Of a stretch of 64,000 nt of DNA, positions 34,313 through 43,587 are shown piece by piece. Within the stretch, counting starts at the first letter, position 1. Each line of letters starts with the position of its first letter. The stretch is from Mesobacillus subterraneus (GTDB lineage: Bacteria > Bacillota > Bacilli > Bacillales > Cytobacillaceae): contig NZ_RSFW01000002.1 in NCBI RefSeq assembly GCF_003937825.1, positions 124,001-188,000 on the forward strand. The letters run 5' to 3'. The notes under the pieces were generated by a model. That model had not been told where the DNA came from and did not search any database. It saw nothing but the letters and a program-made list of their open reading frames with translations. The translations under genes were made by a program, and so were the position numbers.

Positions 34313-36298
34313 ATGGCTGAGAAAAGATTTCTTAAAGCAGAGGACTTATTCGAGTTAAAATCGGTGACAGATCCGCAGTTTTCTCCTGACGGAAAAAAGT
34401 GTGTGTTTGTCCAGACTGAAATGCTGGAAAAGAAGAATGATTATGCTTCAAATTTATACATACTTGACATAGAAAATGGCGGTGAGCCAGTGCAGTGGAC
34501 CTTCGGTGAGCACCGTGCCCATTCGCCGCGCTGGTCACCGGATGGAACGAAGCTTGCTTTCGTATCCAACCGTAGCGGTAAAAGTCAGATTTATGTGCTG
34601 AATGCGAATGGAGGAGAAGCAAAGCAGGTTACTTCCTTCAAGAATGGGGCTAGCGGGCCGGTCTGGTCGCCAGATGGAGGAAGAATTGCCTGTTCGGTTT
34701 CGCTGAAGCCTGATGAGGATTTGCTGGAGAAGGAAGAAGAGAAGAAGGACGATAAGAAGCTGGAACCATTTGCAGCGGAAGAAATGAAGTACAAATCAGA
34801 CGCTGCTGGATTTTGGGACGGCAAATATAAGCAGACAGCTGTAGTCAATCTGGCGGATGGCGGATCAGAGTTGATTGCGAAAGGTGAGATGGATTTCCAT
34901 TTGCAATGCTGGTCACCTGATGGCAAAAGCATCGTCGTTTCAGCAGATGACACAACCGAGAGGGATTTCTCTTTCAAGAGCGACTTATGGCTGCTTGAGG
35001 TTGAAACGGGTAAGAAAACAAAAATCACCAATGGCAAAGGTTACTTCGGTAATGCTTCCTGTTCACCGGATGGCAGATACCTTGGCTACACAGGGCATGA
35101 GCGGGAATACGAAAATGCAACCTTAACCCAGCTTTGGGTTCAAGAACTGGAGACAGGAAATGTCCAGTGCATCACCGAGAACATGGATATCCTTGTCGGA
35201 GATGCAGTTGCCGCGGACTTCCAGCAGGGAGCATATAGTCCGGGACTGATTTGGGGAGAGGACAGCGAGAGCTTTTATTTTCTGGCGAGCGACGAGGGGA
35301 ATACCGTTTTGTACTTTGGCAACCTTGGCGGCGAAATTTACCCGGCTCTATTGGATCAGCAGCATGTATATGGCTATACACTTGATCCAAAGAACCAGAG
35401 GATCATTGCTGCAATCAGCAACCCGGTTTTCCCGGGCGAACTGTTCCAGCTCGAAGTACCGACAGGAGAAATGAAGCAGTTAACCTCAGTGAATGAAAAG
35501 TTCCTTGAGGGTGTTACCTTATCGAAGCCAGAGCCGATTTTATTTGCGGCAACTGACGGCACGCCGCTTCATGGGTGGATCATGAAGCCGGCTGGATATG
35601 AAGCCGGAAAGAAATACCCGCTGATTCTTGAAATCCACGGAGGCCCGCATGCCATGTATGCAAATTCGTATTTTAACGAATTCCAGATTCTCGCGGCTGA
35701 AGGTTATGGAGTGCTTTATATCAACCCGCGAGGCAGCCATGGATACGGGCAGCAGTTCGTTAATGCCGTAAGAGGGGACTATGGCGGCGGAGATTATCAG
35801 GATGTCATGGATGCCGTTGACTATGCGCTTGAGCACTATGATTTCATCGACAGCGAGCGGCTCGGTGTCACCGGAGGAAGCTATGGCGGCTTTATGACCA
35901 ACTGGATTGTCGGCCACACTGACCGGTTCAAGGCAGCTGTCACACAGCGCTCGATTTCGAACTGGATTAGTTTTTACGGCGTCAGCGATATCGGCTATTA
36001 TTTCACAGAGTGGCAAATACAGGCCGATCTCAATGATCTGGAAACATTGTGGAAGCATTCGCCGCTGGCTTATGCGAATCAAATCAATACACCATTGCTG
36101 ATTCTTCATAGTGAAAAGGACTACCGTTGTCCGATTGAACAGGCAGAACAGCTGTTTATCGCCTTGAAAAGGCAGGGCAAGGAAACTAAATTCATCCGCT
36201 TCCCTGAGTCGAACCATGAGCTTTCAAGAAGCGGCAAGCCTAATCTTCGCTTAAGCCGCCTGCAGTCCATTGTCGATTGGTTTAATAAATATTTATAA
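34313..36298 (+). CDS. S9-family prolyl-oligopeptidase-type peptidase
   Basis: The 661-residue enzyme has an N-terminal beta-propeller (about residues 1-390, repeated WSPDG and CSPDG strands) and a C-terminal alpha/beta hydrolase. The nucleophile is in GGSYGGFMTNW (Ser near 523), the Asp in LHSEKDYRCPIEQ and the His in PESNHELSRSG. It resembles B. subtilis YuxL and acylaminoacyl peptidases. It has no signal peptide, so it should act in the cytoplasm. A Lys/Glu-rich loop (EKEEEKKDDKKLEP) interrupts the propeller near residue 140. It lies in its own unit with a terminator behind. Confidence 0.92.
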   Translation: MAEKRFLKAEDLFELKSVTDPQFSPDGKKCVFVQTEMLEKKNDYASNLYILDIENGGEPVQWTFGEHRAHSPRWSPDGTKLAFVSNRSGKSQIYVLNANGGEAKQVTSFKNGASGPVWSPDGGRIACSVSLKPDEDLLEKEEEKKDDKKLEPFAAEEMKYKSDAAGFWDGKYKQTAVVNLADGGSELIAKGEMDFHLQCWSPDGKSIVVSADDTTERDFSFKSDLWLLEVETGKKTKITNGKGYFGNASCSPDGRYLGYTGHEREYENATLTQLWVQELETGNVQCITENMDILVGDAVAADFQQGAYSPGLIWGEDSESFYFLASDEGNTVLYFGNLGGEIYPALLDQQHVYGYTLDPKNQRIIAAISNPVFPGELFQLEVPTGEMKQLTSVNEKFLEGVTLSKPEPILFAATDGTPLHGWIMKPAGYEAGKKYPLILEIHGGPHAMYANSYFNEFQILAAEGYGVLYINPRGSHGYGQQFVNAVRGDYGGGDYQDVMDAVDYALEHYDFIDSERLGVTGGSYGGFMTNWIVGHTDRFKAAVTQRSISNWISFYGVSDIGYYFTEWQIQADLNDLETLWKHSPLAYANQINTPLLILHSEKDYRCPIEQAEQLFIALKRQGKETKFIRFPESNHELSRSGKPNLRLSRLQSIVDWFNKYL

Positions 36299-36306
36299 GT
36301 CTATTT

Positions 36307-36339
36307 CCGCGGCCTTGCTCAATGCCGCGGTTTATTTTT
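36307..36339 (+). terminator. Terminator of the S9 peptidase gene
   Basis: CCGCGGC pairs with GCCGCGG across a 10-base loop, then TTTATTTTT. Confidence 0.85.
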
Positions 36340-36438
36340 GAAAATTTCTCCAGAAAAGTTTAAGGTTATAGTGAAAGAAGGAAAATATACTAATAATGAT
36401 TGTTCTTAACACTACCTATAATCGGAAGGATTTTTCCC

Positions 36439-37386
36439 ATGAGATATGAGCGGCATCAGCGCAAGAAGAAGAGAAAGAGAATCAGGTGGTCGAGTGTTTT
36501 CCTCATTTTGTTCCTATTGGTCGGGGCAGCAGTATTATACTCCTATTTCCAATATCGTTCCGGTGTGAATGATTCGGCCAAGTCTGCCGAGCAGAACCAG
36601 CAGGAATATCACTTCGATGGTGAGCGTGACGCGAATGGCCTTACCAATATTCTGCTCCTGGGCAGTGATGCGAGAGGCGATGAAAATTCGCGTGCGGATA
36701 CAATTATGATCGCCAGCTATAATCCTGACACAGGATCCTACAAATTGACTTCAATCATGAGGGATACCTACGTGGACATACCGGGCTACGGGAAAAATAA
36801 AATTAACGCCGCACTGGCTCTTGGCGGGAAAAACGGCGGGCCTGAGCTTCTCCGGCAAACGATCAAGGAAAATTTCGAGGTCAGTCTTCAGTATTATGCC
36901 ATCGTTGATTTCGAGGGATTTGTCCGTCTGGTGGATGAAGCCTTCCCTGAGGGCGTTGAAGTCAACGTCGAGAAGCGGATGTCGAAGGGGATTGGTGTAA
37001 CCCTGGAGCCAGGGTTACAGAGGCTGGACGGAAAACACTTGCTTGGATATGTCCGCTTCCGGCAGGACGCGGTCGGAGATTTTGGCCGTGTGGAGCGGCA
37101 GCAAAATGTCATCAAGGAAGTAGGCAGACAGTTTGCCAGCATCCAGACGCTGCCGAAGCTGCCAAAACTGGTAGGAGTCGTGACCCCGTTTATCAATACG
37201 AATATGGACAGTGGCGATATCCTTTTCATGGGGAAAGGGCTGTTATCAAAGGATAACCGCGATATTGAAACAATGAGAATCCCGGTCGAAGGTTCTTTTG
37301 AGAACCAGAGGGTGAGCGCAGGCGCGGTCCTGGCAATCGATCTCGAAGCAAACAGGCAGGCCCTGAAGGAATTTTTATCTCGTTAA
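36439..37386 (+). CDS. LytR-CpsA-Psr (LCP) family cell-wall ligase
   Basis: The 315-residue protein has a short basic cytoplasmic tail (RHQRKKKRKRIR), one membrane helix (about residues 18-37) and an extracellular LCP domain. The domain has conserved ILLLGSDARGDENSRADTIMI, SIMRDTYVDIPG and YVRFRQDAVGDFGRVERQQ motifs, including the Arg and Asp that bind polyprenyl pyrophosphate. LCP enzymes move wall teichoic acid or other glycopolymers onto peptidoglycan. The ATG at 36439 follows GGAAGG; the frame extends to 36400. Confidence 0.92.
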   Translation: MRYERHQRKKKRKRIRWSSVFLILFLLVGAAVLYSYFQYRSGVNDSAKSAEQNQQEYHFDGERDANGLTNILLLGSDARGDENSRADTIMIASYNPDTGSYKLTSIMRDTYVDIPGYGKNKINAALALGGKNGGPELLRQTIKENFEVSLQYYAIVDFEGFVRLVDEAFPEGVEVNVEKRMSKGIGVTLEPGLQRLDGKHLLGYVRFRQDAVGDFGRVERQQNVIKEVGRQFASIQTLPKLPKLVGVVTPFINTNMDSGDILFMGKGLLSKDNRDIETMRIPVEGSFENQRVSAGAVLAIDLEANRQALKEFLSR

Positions 37387-37511
37387 TTTCGTCACACAAC
37401 AGCAGGCAATGAGGTGTACAATTTATCCTGAAGAGGTAAAGAGGATAGTGAGGGTAAGTTCCTGCTGAATAGACGGAGAGAAGACCTTAGTTGTTGGACA
37501 AGGAGATTTCA

Positions 37512-38126
37512 ATGGATCTTGAATGGATGAAAGAATGGTTTACAATCGAGAATATTATGGATTTGCTTAAACAGTACCGGTCATTCGGCCCGATACCTGG
37601 GATATTGCTGCCAATGCTTGAGGCGTTTCTGCCATTTTTGCCGCTGTTTTTATTTGTGATGGCGAATGTAAATGCCTTTGGGCTTTGGTTTGGTTTTCTT
37701 TTTTCCTGGATCGGTGCGGTGCTTGGAGCATTGATTGTTTTTTTGATTTTCCGAAATTATGGACAGGGACGGATCCTGCGCTTTCTGCAGCGTCATCCAA
37801 AGGTCCAGAAAGGGATGAACTGGATTGAACGACATGGATTCGGCCCTATTTTCCTGATCCTGTGCTTTCCTTTTACCCCGTCTGCCCTCGTCAATATTGT
37901 GGCAGGGCTTTCGAAAATCAGCATGGCTCAATATATGCTGGCAGTCATTACGGGGAAAATGGTGATGATATTCACGATCAGCTTTGTCGGGTATGACCTG
38001 CGTTCCTTGATCACCAATCCTGCGCGGACAGCCCTTGTTCTAGTAATCATCGCAATCCTTTGGTATATCGGCAAAAGAATTGAAGTAAAAATGAATATGA
38101 GTGTCGGAAAAGACGATAATGATTGA
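37512..38126 (+). CDS. yhjE: TVP38/TMEM64 (DedA-like) membrane protein YhjE
   Basis: The 204-residue membrane protein has the VTT/SNARE-associated domain: GPIPGILLPMLEAFLPFLPLFLFV near residues 24-47 and the GxxxG-rich WIGAVLGALIVFLIFRNYGQGRIL segment. It is related to lipid scramblases. The ATG at 37512 has AAGGAG 6 bases upstream. It lies 36 bases before the signal peptidase gene, the yhjE-sipV arrangement of B. subtilis, so the two are probably co-transcribed. Confidence 0.88.
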   Translation: MDLEWMKEWFTIENIMDLLKQYRSFGPIPGILLPMLEAFLPFLPLFLFVMANVNAFGLWFGFLFSWIGAVLGALIVFLIFRNYGQGRILRFLQRHPKVQKGMNWIERHGFGPIFLILCFPFTPSALVNIVAGLSKISMAQYMLAVITGKMVMIFTISFVGYDLRSLITNPARTALVLVIIAILWYIGKRIEVKMNMSVGKDDND

Positions 38127-38162
38127 TAGCTGGTTCAGGATAAACAGGTGGTGACGTATTCA

Positions 38163-38717
38163 ATGAGAGACGCTGTAAAAAAAGAGGGATTCGAGTGGAT
38201 CAAGGCTTTTGCGCTTGGCATGGTCATTTTTGTCTTTATCAGGGTGTTCTTCTTTTCCAACTATATAGTGGAGGGAGAATCAATGGTTCCCACTCTGGAG
38301 GAAGGAAATAAAGTCGTTGTCAACAAGCTGGGATACGAGACAGACGATCTAAAGAGGTTTGATGTCATTGTTTTTCATGCGAATGAAGAGGAAGACTTTG
38401 TGAAGCGTGTCATTGGCCTGCCCGGTGACAAGATTGAATACCGTGAGGATCAGCTGTTTGTCAACGGAAAGAAAGTGAACGAACCGTTCCTGGAGGTCTA
38501 CAGAAACGAATCGCCCGGGGGCTATTTGACTGGCGATTTCACTCTTGAAGACCTGACTGGGGAAGAACGGGTTCCGAAGGGAATGCTCTTCGTCCTCGGG
38601 GATAACCGTCTTGGCAGCTGGGACAGCCGGCAATTCGGGTTCATTTCCGAGAAACAGGTCGTTGGCAAGGTCAATCTCCGATACTGGCCGCTGGAGGAAA
38701 TGGATGTATCATTTTAA
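38163..38717 (+). CDS. lepB: Type I signal peptidase
   Basis: The 184-residue S26 peptidase has one N-terminal membrane helix (about residues 13-31), catalytic Ser40 in EGESMVPTL and catalytic Lys81 in FVKRVIGLPGDK. The family box GDNRLGSWDSRQFG is near the C-terminus. It removes signal peptides from exported proteins at the outer face of the membrane. The ATG at 38163 follows AGGTGGTGA; upstream GTGs at 38148/38151 are in frame. It probably corresponds to SipV by position. Confidence 0.93.
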   Translation: MRDAVKKEGFEWIKAFALGMVIFVFIRVFFFSNYIVEGESMVPTLEEGNKVVVNKLGYETDDLKRFDVIVFHANEEEDFVKRVIGLPGDKIEYREDQLFVNGKKVNEPFLEVYRNESPGGYLTGDFTLEDLTGEERVPKGMLFVLGDNRLGSWDSRQFGFISEKQVVGKVNLRYWPLEEMDVSF

Positions 38718-38732
38718 GATGTCTTACATATA

Positions 38733-38766
38733 AAAAAGACTCGGCAATTTTCGAGTCTTTTTTTGT
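38733..38766 (+). terminator. Terminator of the signal peptidase gene
   Basis: AAAAGACTCG pairs with CGAGTCTTTT around an 8-base loop, followed by TTTT. Confidence 0.88.
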
Positions 38767-38817
38767 TTCCACTATGTTAGAATAGTATAAATATTACAAA
38801 AATAGGACGGAGATCAT

Positions 38818-41800
38818 ATGCAGGGAACATTGCCGTTAATTAAAACAAAATTGATGGTTCCTGGCTTGCAGGAGCAATGGATCCGGCGGGCTAAATTCTC
38901 AAAAAAAATGAAAGCGATTTCGGAAAAACCGCTGACAATCATCCAGGCAGGGGCCGGCTACGGGAAGAGCACGGCCCTTACGATGTTTGTCCAGGATGAA
39001 AAGCAGATGTGCTGCTGGTATACCATCACTTCTTCAGATGATGATATTCTTCCTTTTTTATCGTATTTGACAGCCTCGATCCAAACTTTGCATCCAGATT
39101 TTGGCAGCGAACTGGTCACCTATATGAAAAAAATGGACCGCTACATCAGGGAAGAAGAATTGGGGATGCTCTGCTCGATCTTCATCAATGAAATCCTTCA
39201 GATACCTGAGCCCCTTACCATCATACTGGATGATTACCACGCGATTGAGCACTCCTATCATATCAATGTCTGGCTGGAAAAATTGCTCGAGCATATGCCA
39301 GGACAACTCCATCTTGTCATCTCGACCCGGACAAGGCCAGGGTGGAAAATCCTCGCAAAGCTCAAGGCAAAAAACGAGTTAAATGAACTTACAAAGACAG
39401 ACCTGATTTTTGGCAAAGATGAAATTGAGTTACTGCTATCGGATTTTTACCAGCTTGCCATTTCAGATGAACAAGTTGACCAGCTGTATCACATTACAGA
39501 AGGTTGGGTCATTGCGATCGGCATGATTGCCCAGCAGCTGCCCCATTTGCAGAGCCTGGATGAGCTCTTGGCAGAACCGGCAAAGTCACTTGAGGATCTG
39601 TTCCAATACCTCGTCTATGAGGTGTTTTCAAAACAGCCGCCGATGATTCAGCAATTCCTCGAACAGACCAGCATCTTTGAAGAAATCAGTCCCGATGTGT
39701 GCGATCATATCCTCGGAATGAACGGCTCGATCCAAATGCTTCAGCAGCTGACTTCAAAGAATCTGTTCATCCACCAGGTTGGTGACAGCCAATTCCGCTA
39801 TCATGCTCTTTTTCGCGAGTTCCTTGAAAACAGGCTGATCCATGGCCAGACAGGCCAATACAAAAATTTGATGCTGAACTGTGCACGGTTTTACGAAAAA
39901 CGGGGGCAATGGGAAGATGCATTGTATTGCTATGAGAAAATCGGACAATTTGATGCGGCCGCCGCGATCATGAATGAACAGGGACTGGAGCTTCTTGAGC
40001 ACGGGAAGCTTGAAAACCTGTATGAGCGATTGACAAAGATCCCGCTGGAAGAAAAGAAACGCTACAGCTCCCTGTTGTTCCTCGAGGGCGAGGTGTATCG
40101 ATATCGTTCTTTGTACGGGCAGGCCGAAACGAGCTATGACCTTGCCGTCCAAACAGCTGACAGACAGGGTGATATACATTGGAAAAGCAAGGCGCTCGAG
40201 GGCAAAGCAAAAATCTATCTTGATACGATTCAGCCGCTAAAGGCAGAGCGGATCCTTGCACAGGCAATCGAGCTGCGGGAAAAAGCGATGCTTTCCGGTA
40301 CAGAAAAGGAAACAGGGAGACTGTACCAGCTTCTCGCTGAGAATTTGATCAACTCCGGGCAGGCCTTGAAGGCTGAAAAGTGGATGGAACGGGCGAAGTC
40401 GATGGGGGTGCATATGGAGGATGGCAACCTTGAAGCGCGGCTTTACCTAAGGACAGGCAGATTTGAAGAAGCAAGAAGGATATTAACAGCGATGAAAGAA
40501 GTCGATGGGGGAGCAGGAAATGAGCATCTGCCGCAATCCCACCGTGAAACGGATTTACTCCTTGCTTTGATTGAAGCATTCATTGGGAATGGAATGCAGG
40601 CGAAAGCCTTGTCCCAGTCAGGGATTCAGCATGGAATCAAGATGCAGGCTCCATATGTAGAAGCATGCGGCTGGATCAGGATGGGACACAGTGTCCAATT
40701 GCTCGGCCAATACGATTGGCAGCTGGCTGAAAAATGCTACGAAACCGCGCTCCAGATTATGGGACGGTTGGATATGGAGAGGGGAAAGGCCGAACCTTTG
40801 ATGGGCCTCTGCCTTCTGTATGGAAGCAGGCGTGAGTTTGAAAAAGCTGCTGACGCCGGGAGAAAGGCCCTGCTTGAAACAGAAAGGGTAAAGGATATTT
40901 GGCTTTCTGCCCTGATTACGTTATGCATGGCCATATCGGCAATCTACAACCATAAGTTCGCGGAAGCCGGAGAAGGACTTTGCAAAGCTGAAGTGCTTTT
41001 CAGCCAGTGCGGAGATGAGTATGGCAAAATGCTGATGGCATTTTGGGAATCCTATTATTTATTTCTGCTGCAGGATGAACAGGGATTCAAGGCTGCGTTC
41101 AATCGGTTTTTAAAGCAGTTGAAATCGGGTGATTATGAGTTTTTCCTGAAAAAACGGACCACATTTGGGCCGAGGGATCTGCAGGTATTTGCCCCCATGC
41201 TGATCGAGGCAGTAAAGAAGGGAATTGTCCCATCCTACGCGGAGAAGCTTTTGGAGGACCTCAAGCTCCCGCGCCTGATTTCCCATCCTGGCTACACCCT
41301 TAAAATCCAGACGCTCGGCCATTTCAGGGTATGGCTTGGTGACAGGGAAGTGGAGGACAGGGATTGGCAAAGAGGAAAGGCTAAGGAGCTTTTTCAATTG
41401 TTTTTGACAAAGAGGAACCAATACCTGCAAAAGGAGGATCTCTTCCAGATTCTTTGGCCAATGCATGAGGAAAAGAATGCGGACAGGGATTTCAAGGTTG
41501 CATTGAATGCGTTGAATAATGTACTAGAACCAGCGAGAAAGGCAAGGGCCGCTCCGTTTTTCATCATCAGGGAAGGCGCAGGATACGGATTGAATCCCCA
41601 GGCGGCAGTTGAATTGGATTCACAGTTATTTGAAGAGTGGGCTGAAGCAGGATTGGACGAGCGAAACGCAGAAAAGTCGATAGAGGAGCTCGGCCGTGCC
41701 CTTCGTTTGTATCATGGAGACTATCTTCCGGAAAGAAGATATGAGGATTGGTGCATCAATGAACGTGAACGGCTGCTAGTCTATTTTTTACGCAGTGCCG

Positions 41801-42066
41801 AAAAACTGGCCCAGCTGAGTGTCAGGCGGGAAGACTATAATTCGGCCATTCACTGGTGCCAGAAGATCTTGCAAAAGGACAGGACCTGGGAAGAGGCCTA
41901 CCGCTTGTTGATGTTTTGCTATTATCGAAAAAATAATCGGCCGCAGGGGATCAAATGGTACAAAAAATGCTGTGAAGTGCTGGAAGAGGAATTAGGGGTC
42001 ACTCCTCTTGAACCTACCAGGCATATGTATGAGATGATCATAGAAGGACAAAATCAAGGAGTCTAG
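38818..42066 (+). CDS. MalT-like STAND ATPase with C-terminal BTAD DNA-binding module
   Basis: The 1082-residue regulator has an N-terminal P-loop ATPase (Walker A AGAGYGKST, residues 44-52; Walker B LTIILDDYH near 137) and helical TPR-like repeats from about residue 350 to 800. The C-terminus has an OmpR-type winged helix (LKIQTLGHFRVWLGDREVEDRDWQ..., from about 827) and a BTAD domain (about 920-1075, ELDSQLFEEW ... EEELGVTPLEPTRHMYE). The order is reversed from classical SARPs, which put winged helix-BTAD first. It lies at the left of the island, 11 bases before the VOC gene. SARP-like direct repeats occur at the two island promoters, so it is the likely activator. Confidence 0.88.
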   Translation: MQGTLPLIKTKLMVPGLQEQWIRRAKFSKKMKAISEKPLTIIQAGAGYGKSTALTMFVQDEKQMCCWYTITSSDDDILPFLSYLTASIQTLHPDFGSELVTYMKKMDRYIREEELGMLCSIFINEILQIPEPLTIILDDYHAIEHSYHINVWLEKLLEHMPGQLHLVISTRTRPGWKILAKLKAKNELNELTKTDLIFGKDEIELLLSDFYQLAISDEQVDQLYHITEGWVIAIGMIAQQLPHLQSLDELLAEPAKSLEDLFQYLVYEVFSKQPPMIQQFLEQTSIFEEISPDVCDHILGMNGSIQMLQQLTSKNLFIHQVGDSQFRYHALFREFLENRLIHGQTGQYKNLMLNCARFYEKRGQWEDALYCYEKIGQFDAAAAIMNEQGLELLEHGKLENLYERLTKIPLEEKKRYSSLLFLEGEVYRYRSLYGQAETSYDLAVQTADRQGDIHWKSKALEGKAKIYLDTIQPLKAERILAQAIELREKAMLSGTEKETGRLYQLLAENLINSGQALKAEKWMERAKSMGVHMEDGNLEARLYLRTGRFEEARRILTAMKEVDGGAGNEHLPQSHRETDLLLALIEAFIGNGMQAKALSQSGIQHGIKMQAPYVEACGWIRMGHSVQLLGQYDWQLAEKCYETALQIMGRLDMERGKAEPLMGLCLLYGSRREFEKAADAGRKALLETERVKDIWLSALITLCMAISAIYNHKFAEAGEGLCKAEVLFSQCGDEYGKMLMAFWESYYLFLLQDEQGFKAAFNRFLKQLKSGDYEFFLKKRTTFGPRDLQVFAPMLIEAVKKGIVPSYAEKLLEDLKLPRLISHPGYTLKIQTLGHFRVWLGDREVEDRDWQRGKAKELFQLFLTKRNQYLQKEDLFQILWPMHEEKNADRDFKVALNALNNVLEPARKARAAPFFIIREGAGYGLNPQAAVELDSQLFEEWAEAGLDERNAEKSIEELGRALRLYHGDYLPERRYEDWCINERERLLVYFLRSAEKLAQLSVRREDYNSAIHWCQKILQKDRTWEEAYRLLMFCYYRKNNRPQGIKWYKKCCEVLEEELGVTPLEPTRHMYEMIIEGQNQGV

Positions 42067-42077
42067 GAGACTGGCAA

Positions 42078-42479
42078 ATGACAGCAAAAAAACAGATTCA
42101 TAGTTCGCTAAAAGTTTTACTAGTAGCCAATCTTGAAAAATCGAAAGAATTTTACAAGGAAGTTTTGGGCTGTGAAGTGACAGACTGGTGGGTTCTGCGG
42201 GATGGTTTTACCGGGATGGCGATGAAGCTGCTCCAAGCAGGAAATCCGCAGGATGTAAGGCCCAATCCGCCGGCAGCTGGCGAGGAGCTGGGATTCGACC
42301 TATATTGTTACACAGAGGACTGGGAGTCGCTGGATGAACTTTATGAGGAATTCAAGGTAAAAGGGGCTTTCATTGCAAAAGAGCCATGGGTGGATGAAAA
42401 CAATGGCCCCTGGAAGGAATTCGCCATCAAGGATCCTGATGGCTACTGCATTGCATTCGGCGGCACGGACGGCACGTAA
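42078..42479 (+). CDS. VOC (glyoxalase/dioxygenase superfamily) protein
   Basis: The 133-residue protein has the paired beta-alpha-beta-beta-beta units of VOC proteins: SSLKVLLVANLEKSKEFYKEVLG at the start and FAIKDPDGYCIAFGG at the end. Possible metal ligands are the N-terminal His and the central and C-terminal Glu positions. It may bind or isomerise the island's substrate, or sense a metabolite; the sequence does not decide. AGGAG lies 8 bases before the ATG and only 11 bases separate it from the regulator gene, so they share a transcript. Confidence 0.8.
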   Translation: MTAKKQIHSSLKVLLVANLEKSKEFYKEVLGCEVTDWWVLRDGFTGMAMKLLQAGNPQDVRPNPPAAGEELGFDLYCYTEDWESLDELYEEFKVKGAFIAKEPWVDENNGPWKEFAIKDPDGYCIAFGGTDGT

Positions 42480-42482
42480 AGA

Positions 42483-42800
42483 TTATACCGCAGTCATGAT
42501 CCGGTCGAAATAGCTTTTAAGAATCAGCCATCTTGCAGGGTAAGTGGTTGCAAAGTCTTCGATTGATTCATTGGAGTACATCATCAGGCAGTCCACCTGC
42601 CGTTTATGCAGCCTTAAGTCATAGAGGAGGGCGTGCGGGATCGTATAGTGCTGGTGAAGCTGATATGGATTCAATTTCACAGGCGTGATGCCCCTCTCCT
42701 CCATATATTCTTTTAGGGCAGCTTGCTGGAAAACAGAACTTTCATCAAGGGAAAGCCCGTTTATATGAATCTGTTCATTGATAAAATAGATTCCTTGCAT
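42483..42800 (-). CDS. Conserved hypothetical protein, unknown function
   Basis: The 105-residue soluble protein starts MQGIYFINEQIHINGLSLDESS and contains HQHYTIPHALLYDLRLHKRQVDCLMMYSNES. No membrane segment or catalytic motif stands out. I chose the ATG at 42800 after GGAGGGGA; the frame extends to 42827. It converges on the VOC gene with only 3 bases between stops and no clear terminator. I do not recognise the family. Confidence 0.6.
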   Translation of the reverse strand: MQGIYFINEQIHINGLSLDESSVFQQAALKEYMEERGITPVKLNPYQLHQHYTIPHALLYDLRLHKRQVDCLMMYSNESIEDFATTYPARWLILKSYFDRIMTAV

Positions 42801-42869
42801 AGAAAATCCCCTCCATTTTTTAGGCAATACAGTTCAATTATTGCCATAAAATTAGGAGGGGATACTTTC

Positions 42870-43130
42870 TTACCTTTCTCCGCGTTTCAAATGATTCATT
42901 TTTCTCTTCCACAACCTGAACAAAGACCATATCACAATGACAATCAGGGCGCTTTCACACGCGCTTATGGCCAGTTCGAACAACACTCTCCCCAAGTCTT
43001 CAAGTTCGGTGAACCCGAACTTCTGAATTTCCAGTGAAAAAAATAACTTATAAATACTGTGGAGGATAAAAATAAAGGGAAACAGTCTCCAGAAGAACGT
43101 TTTGATGCTCTGCGGCAAGTTAAGGATCAA
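42870..43130 (-). CDS. Small membrane protein, unknown function
   Basis: The 86-residue protein has two hydrophobic segments (about residues 12-32, FFWRLFPFIFILHSIYKLFF, and 53-71, ISACESALIVIVIWSLFRLW) and a basic tail. The TTG at 43130 has GGGGGATGA upstream. It follows the next small membrane-protein gene by 16 bases, so the two form a minus-strand pair. No family recognised. Confidence 0.55.
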   Translation of the reverse strand: MILNLPQSIKTFFWRLFPFIFILHSIYKLFFSLEIQKFGFTELEDLGRVLFELAISACESALIVIVIWSLFRLWKRKMNHLKRGER

Positions 43131-43146
43131 ATCTCATCCCCCATTT

Positions 43147-43404
43147 CTACCGATGACGGAATTTGTAGATGAGCCCTGCCAGGATATTAGCTGGAATGAA
43201 AAGTGGGTTAGATTGCAGGTTCATATGCAGCACTTCTTCCTGGACAGGCATGTTTTCGTACAATTCATGCTGTTTCATACTTTTCTTTTTCTTCAACTCT
43301 TCCATTTTTTTAATATACCGATACTGGATTGGCGTCATGATGGCTGTTGTGATGATCAGCGGCACAGCAAATAGCATGGCGACGAAAAAATATATGGAAT
43401 CCAT
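43147..43404 (-). CDS. Small membrane protein, unknown function
   Basis: The 85-residue protein has an N-terminal membrane helix (IYFFVAMLFAVPLIITTAIMT, residues 4-24). A basic coiled-coil-like stretch follows (KKMEELKKKKSMKQHELYE), then a short hydrophobic C-terminal segment (NPLFIPANILAGLIYKF). AAAAGGAGGG lies upstream of the ATG. It is divergent from the livK-like operon, sharing a 183-base control region with it. No family recognised. Confidence 0.6.
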   Translation of the reverse strand: MDSIYFFVAMLFAVPLIITTAIMTPIQYRYIKKMEELKKKKSMKQHELYENMPVQEEVLHMNLQSNPLFIPANILAGLIYKFRHR

Positions 43405-43504
43405 GGATGATGCCCTCCTTTTGAAGATACTCTTAATACGGAAAAATCTAGCTTAAAGTTTCGTGAAATACTATTTTTTCCACCCCTTCTCAATGCCCTG
43501 TTTT

Positions 43505-43540
43505 TGATGTAACTCATTTGTAACTGCCGTTTTTTATGAT
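43505..43540 (+). promoter_or_regulatory. SARP-like direct-repeat operator and -10 of the ABC transporter operon
   Basis: TGTAACT occurs at 43508-43514 and again at 43519-43525, an 11-bp pitch with spacer CATT. The block TGATGTAACT-N4-TGTAACTGCCGT (43505-43530) is repeated identically except for its spacer at 51992-52017. Nine bases after the second heptamer is TATGAT (43535-43540). There is no usable -35; the repeats occupy that place, as in promoters activated by SARP/BTAD proteins. Confidence 0.75.
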
Positions 43541-43587
43541 GATGTCAAAGCTTCGTGAGCTTTAACGATTTTAAAGGGGGAAAGGAA

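Noticed and set aside
37387-37511. Possible structured leader before yhjE (AGCAGG...CCTGCT)
   Set aside because: Only a 6-7 bp long-range pairing with a large loop and no T-run; not distinguishable from chance.
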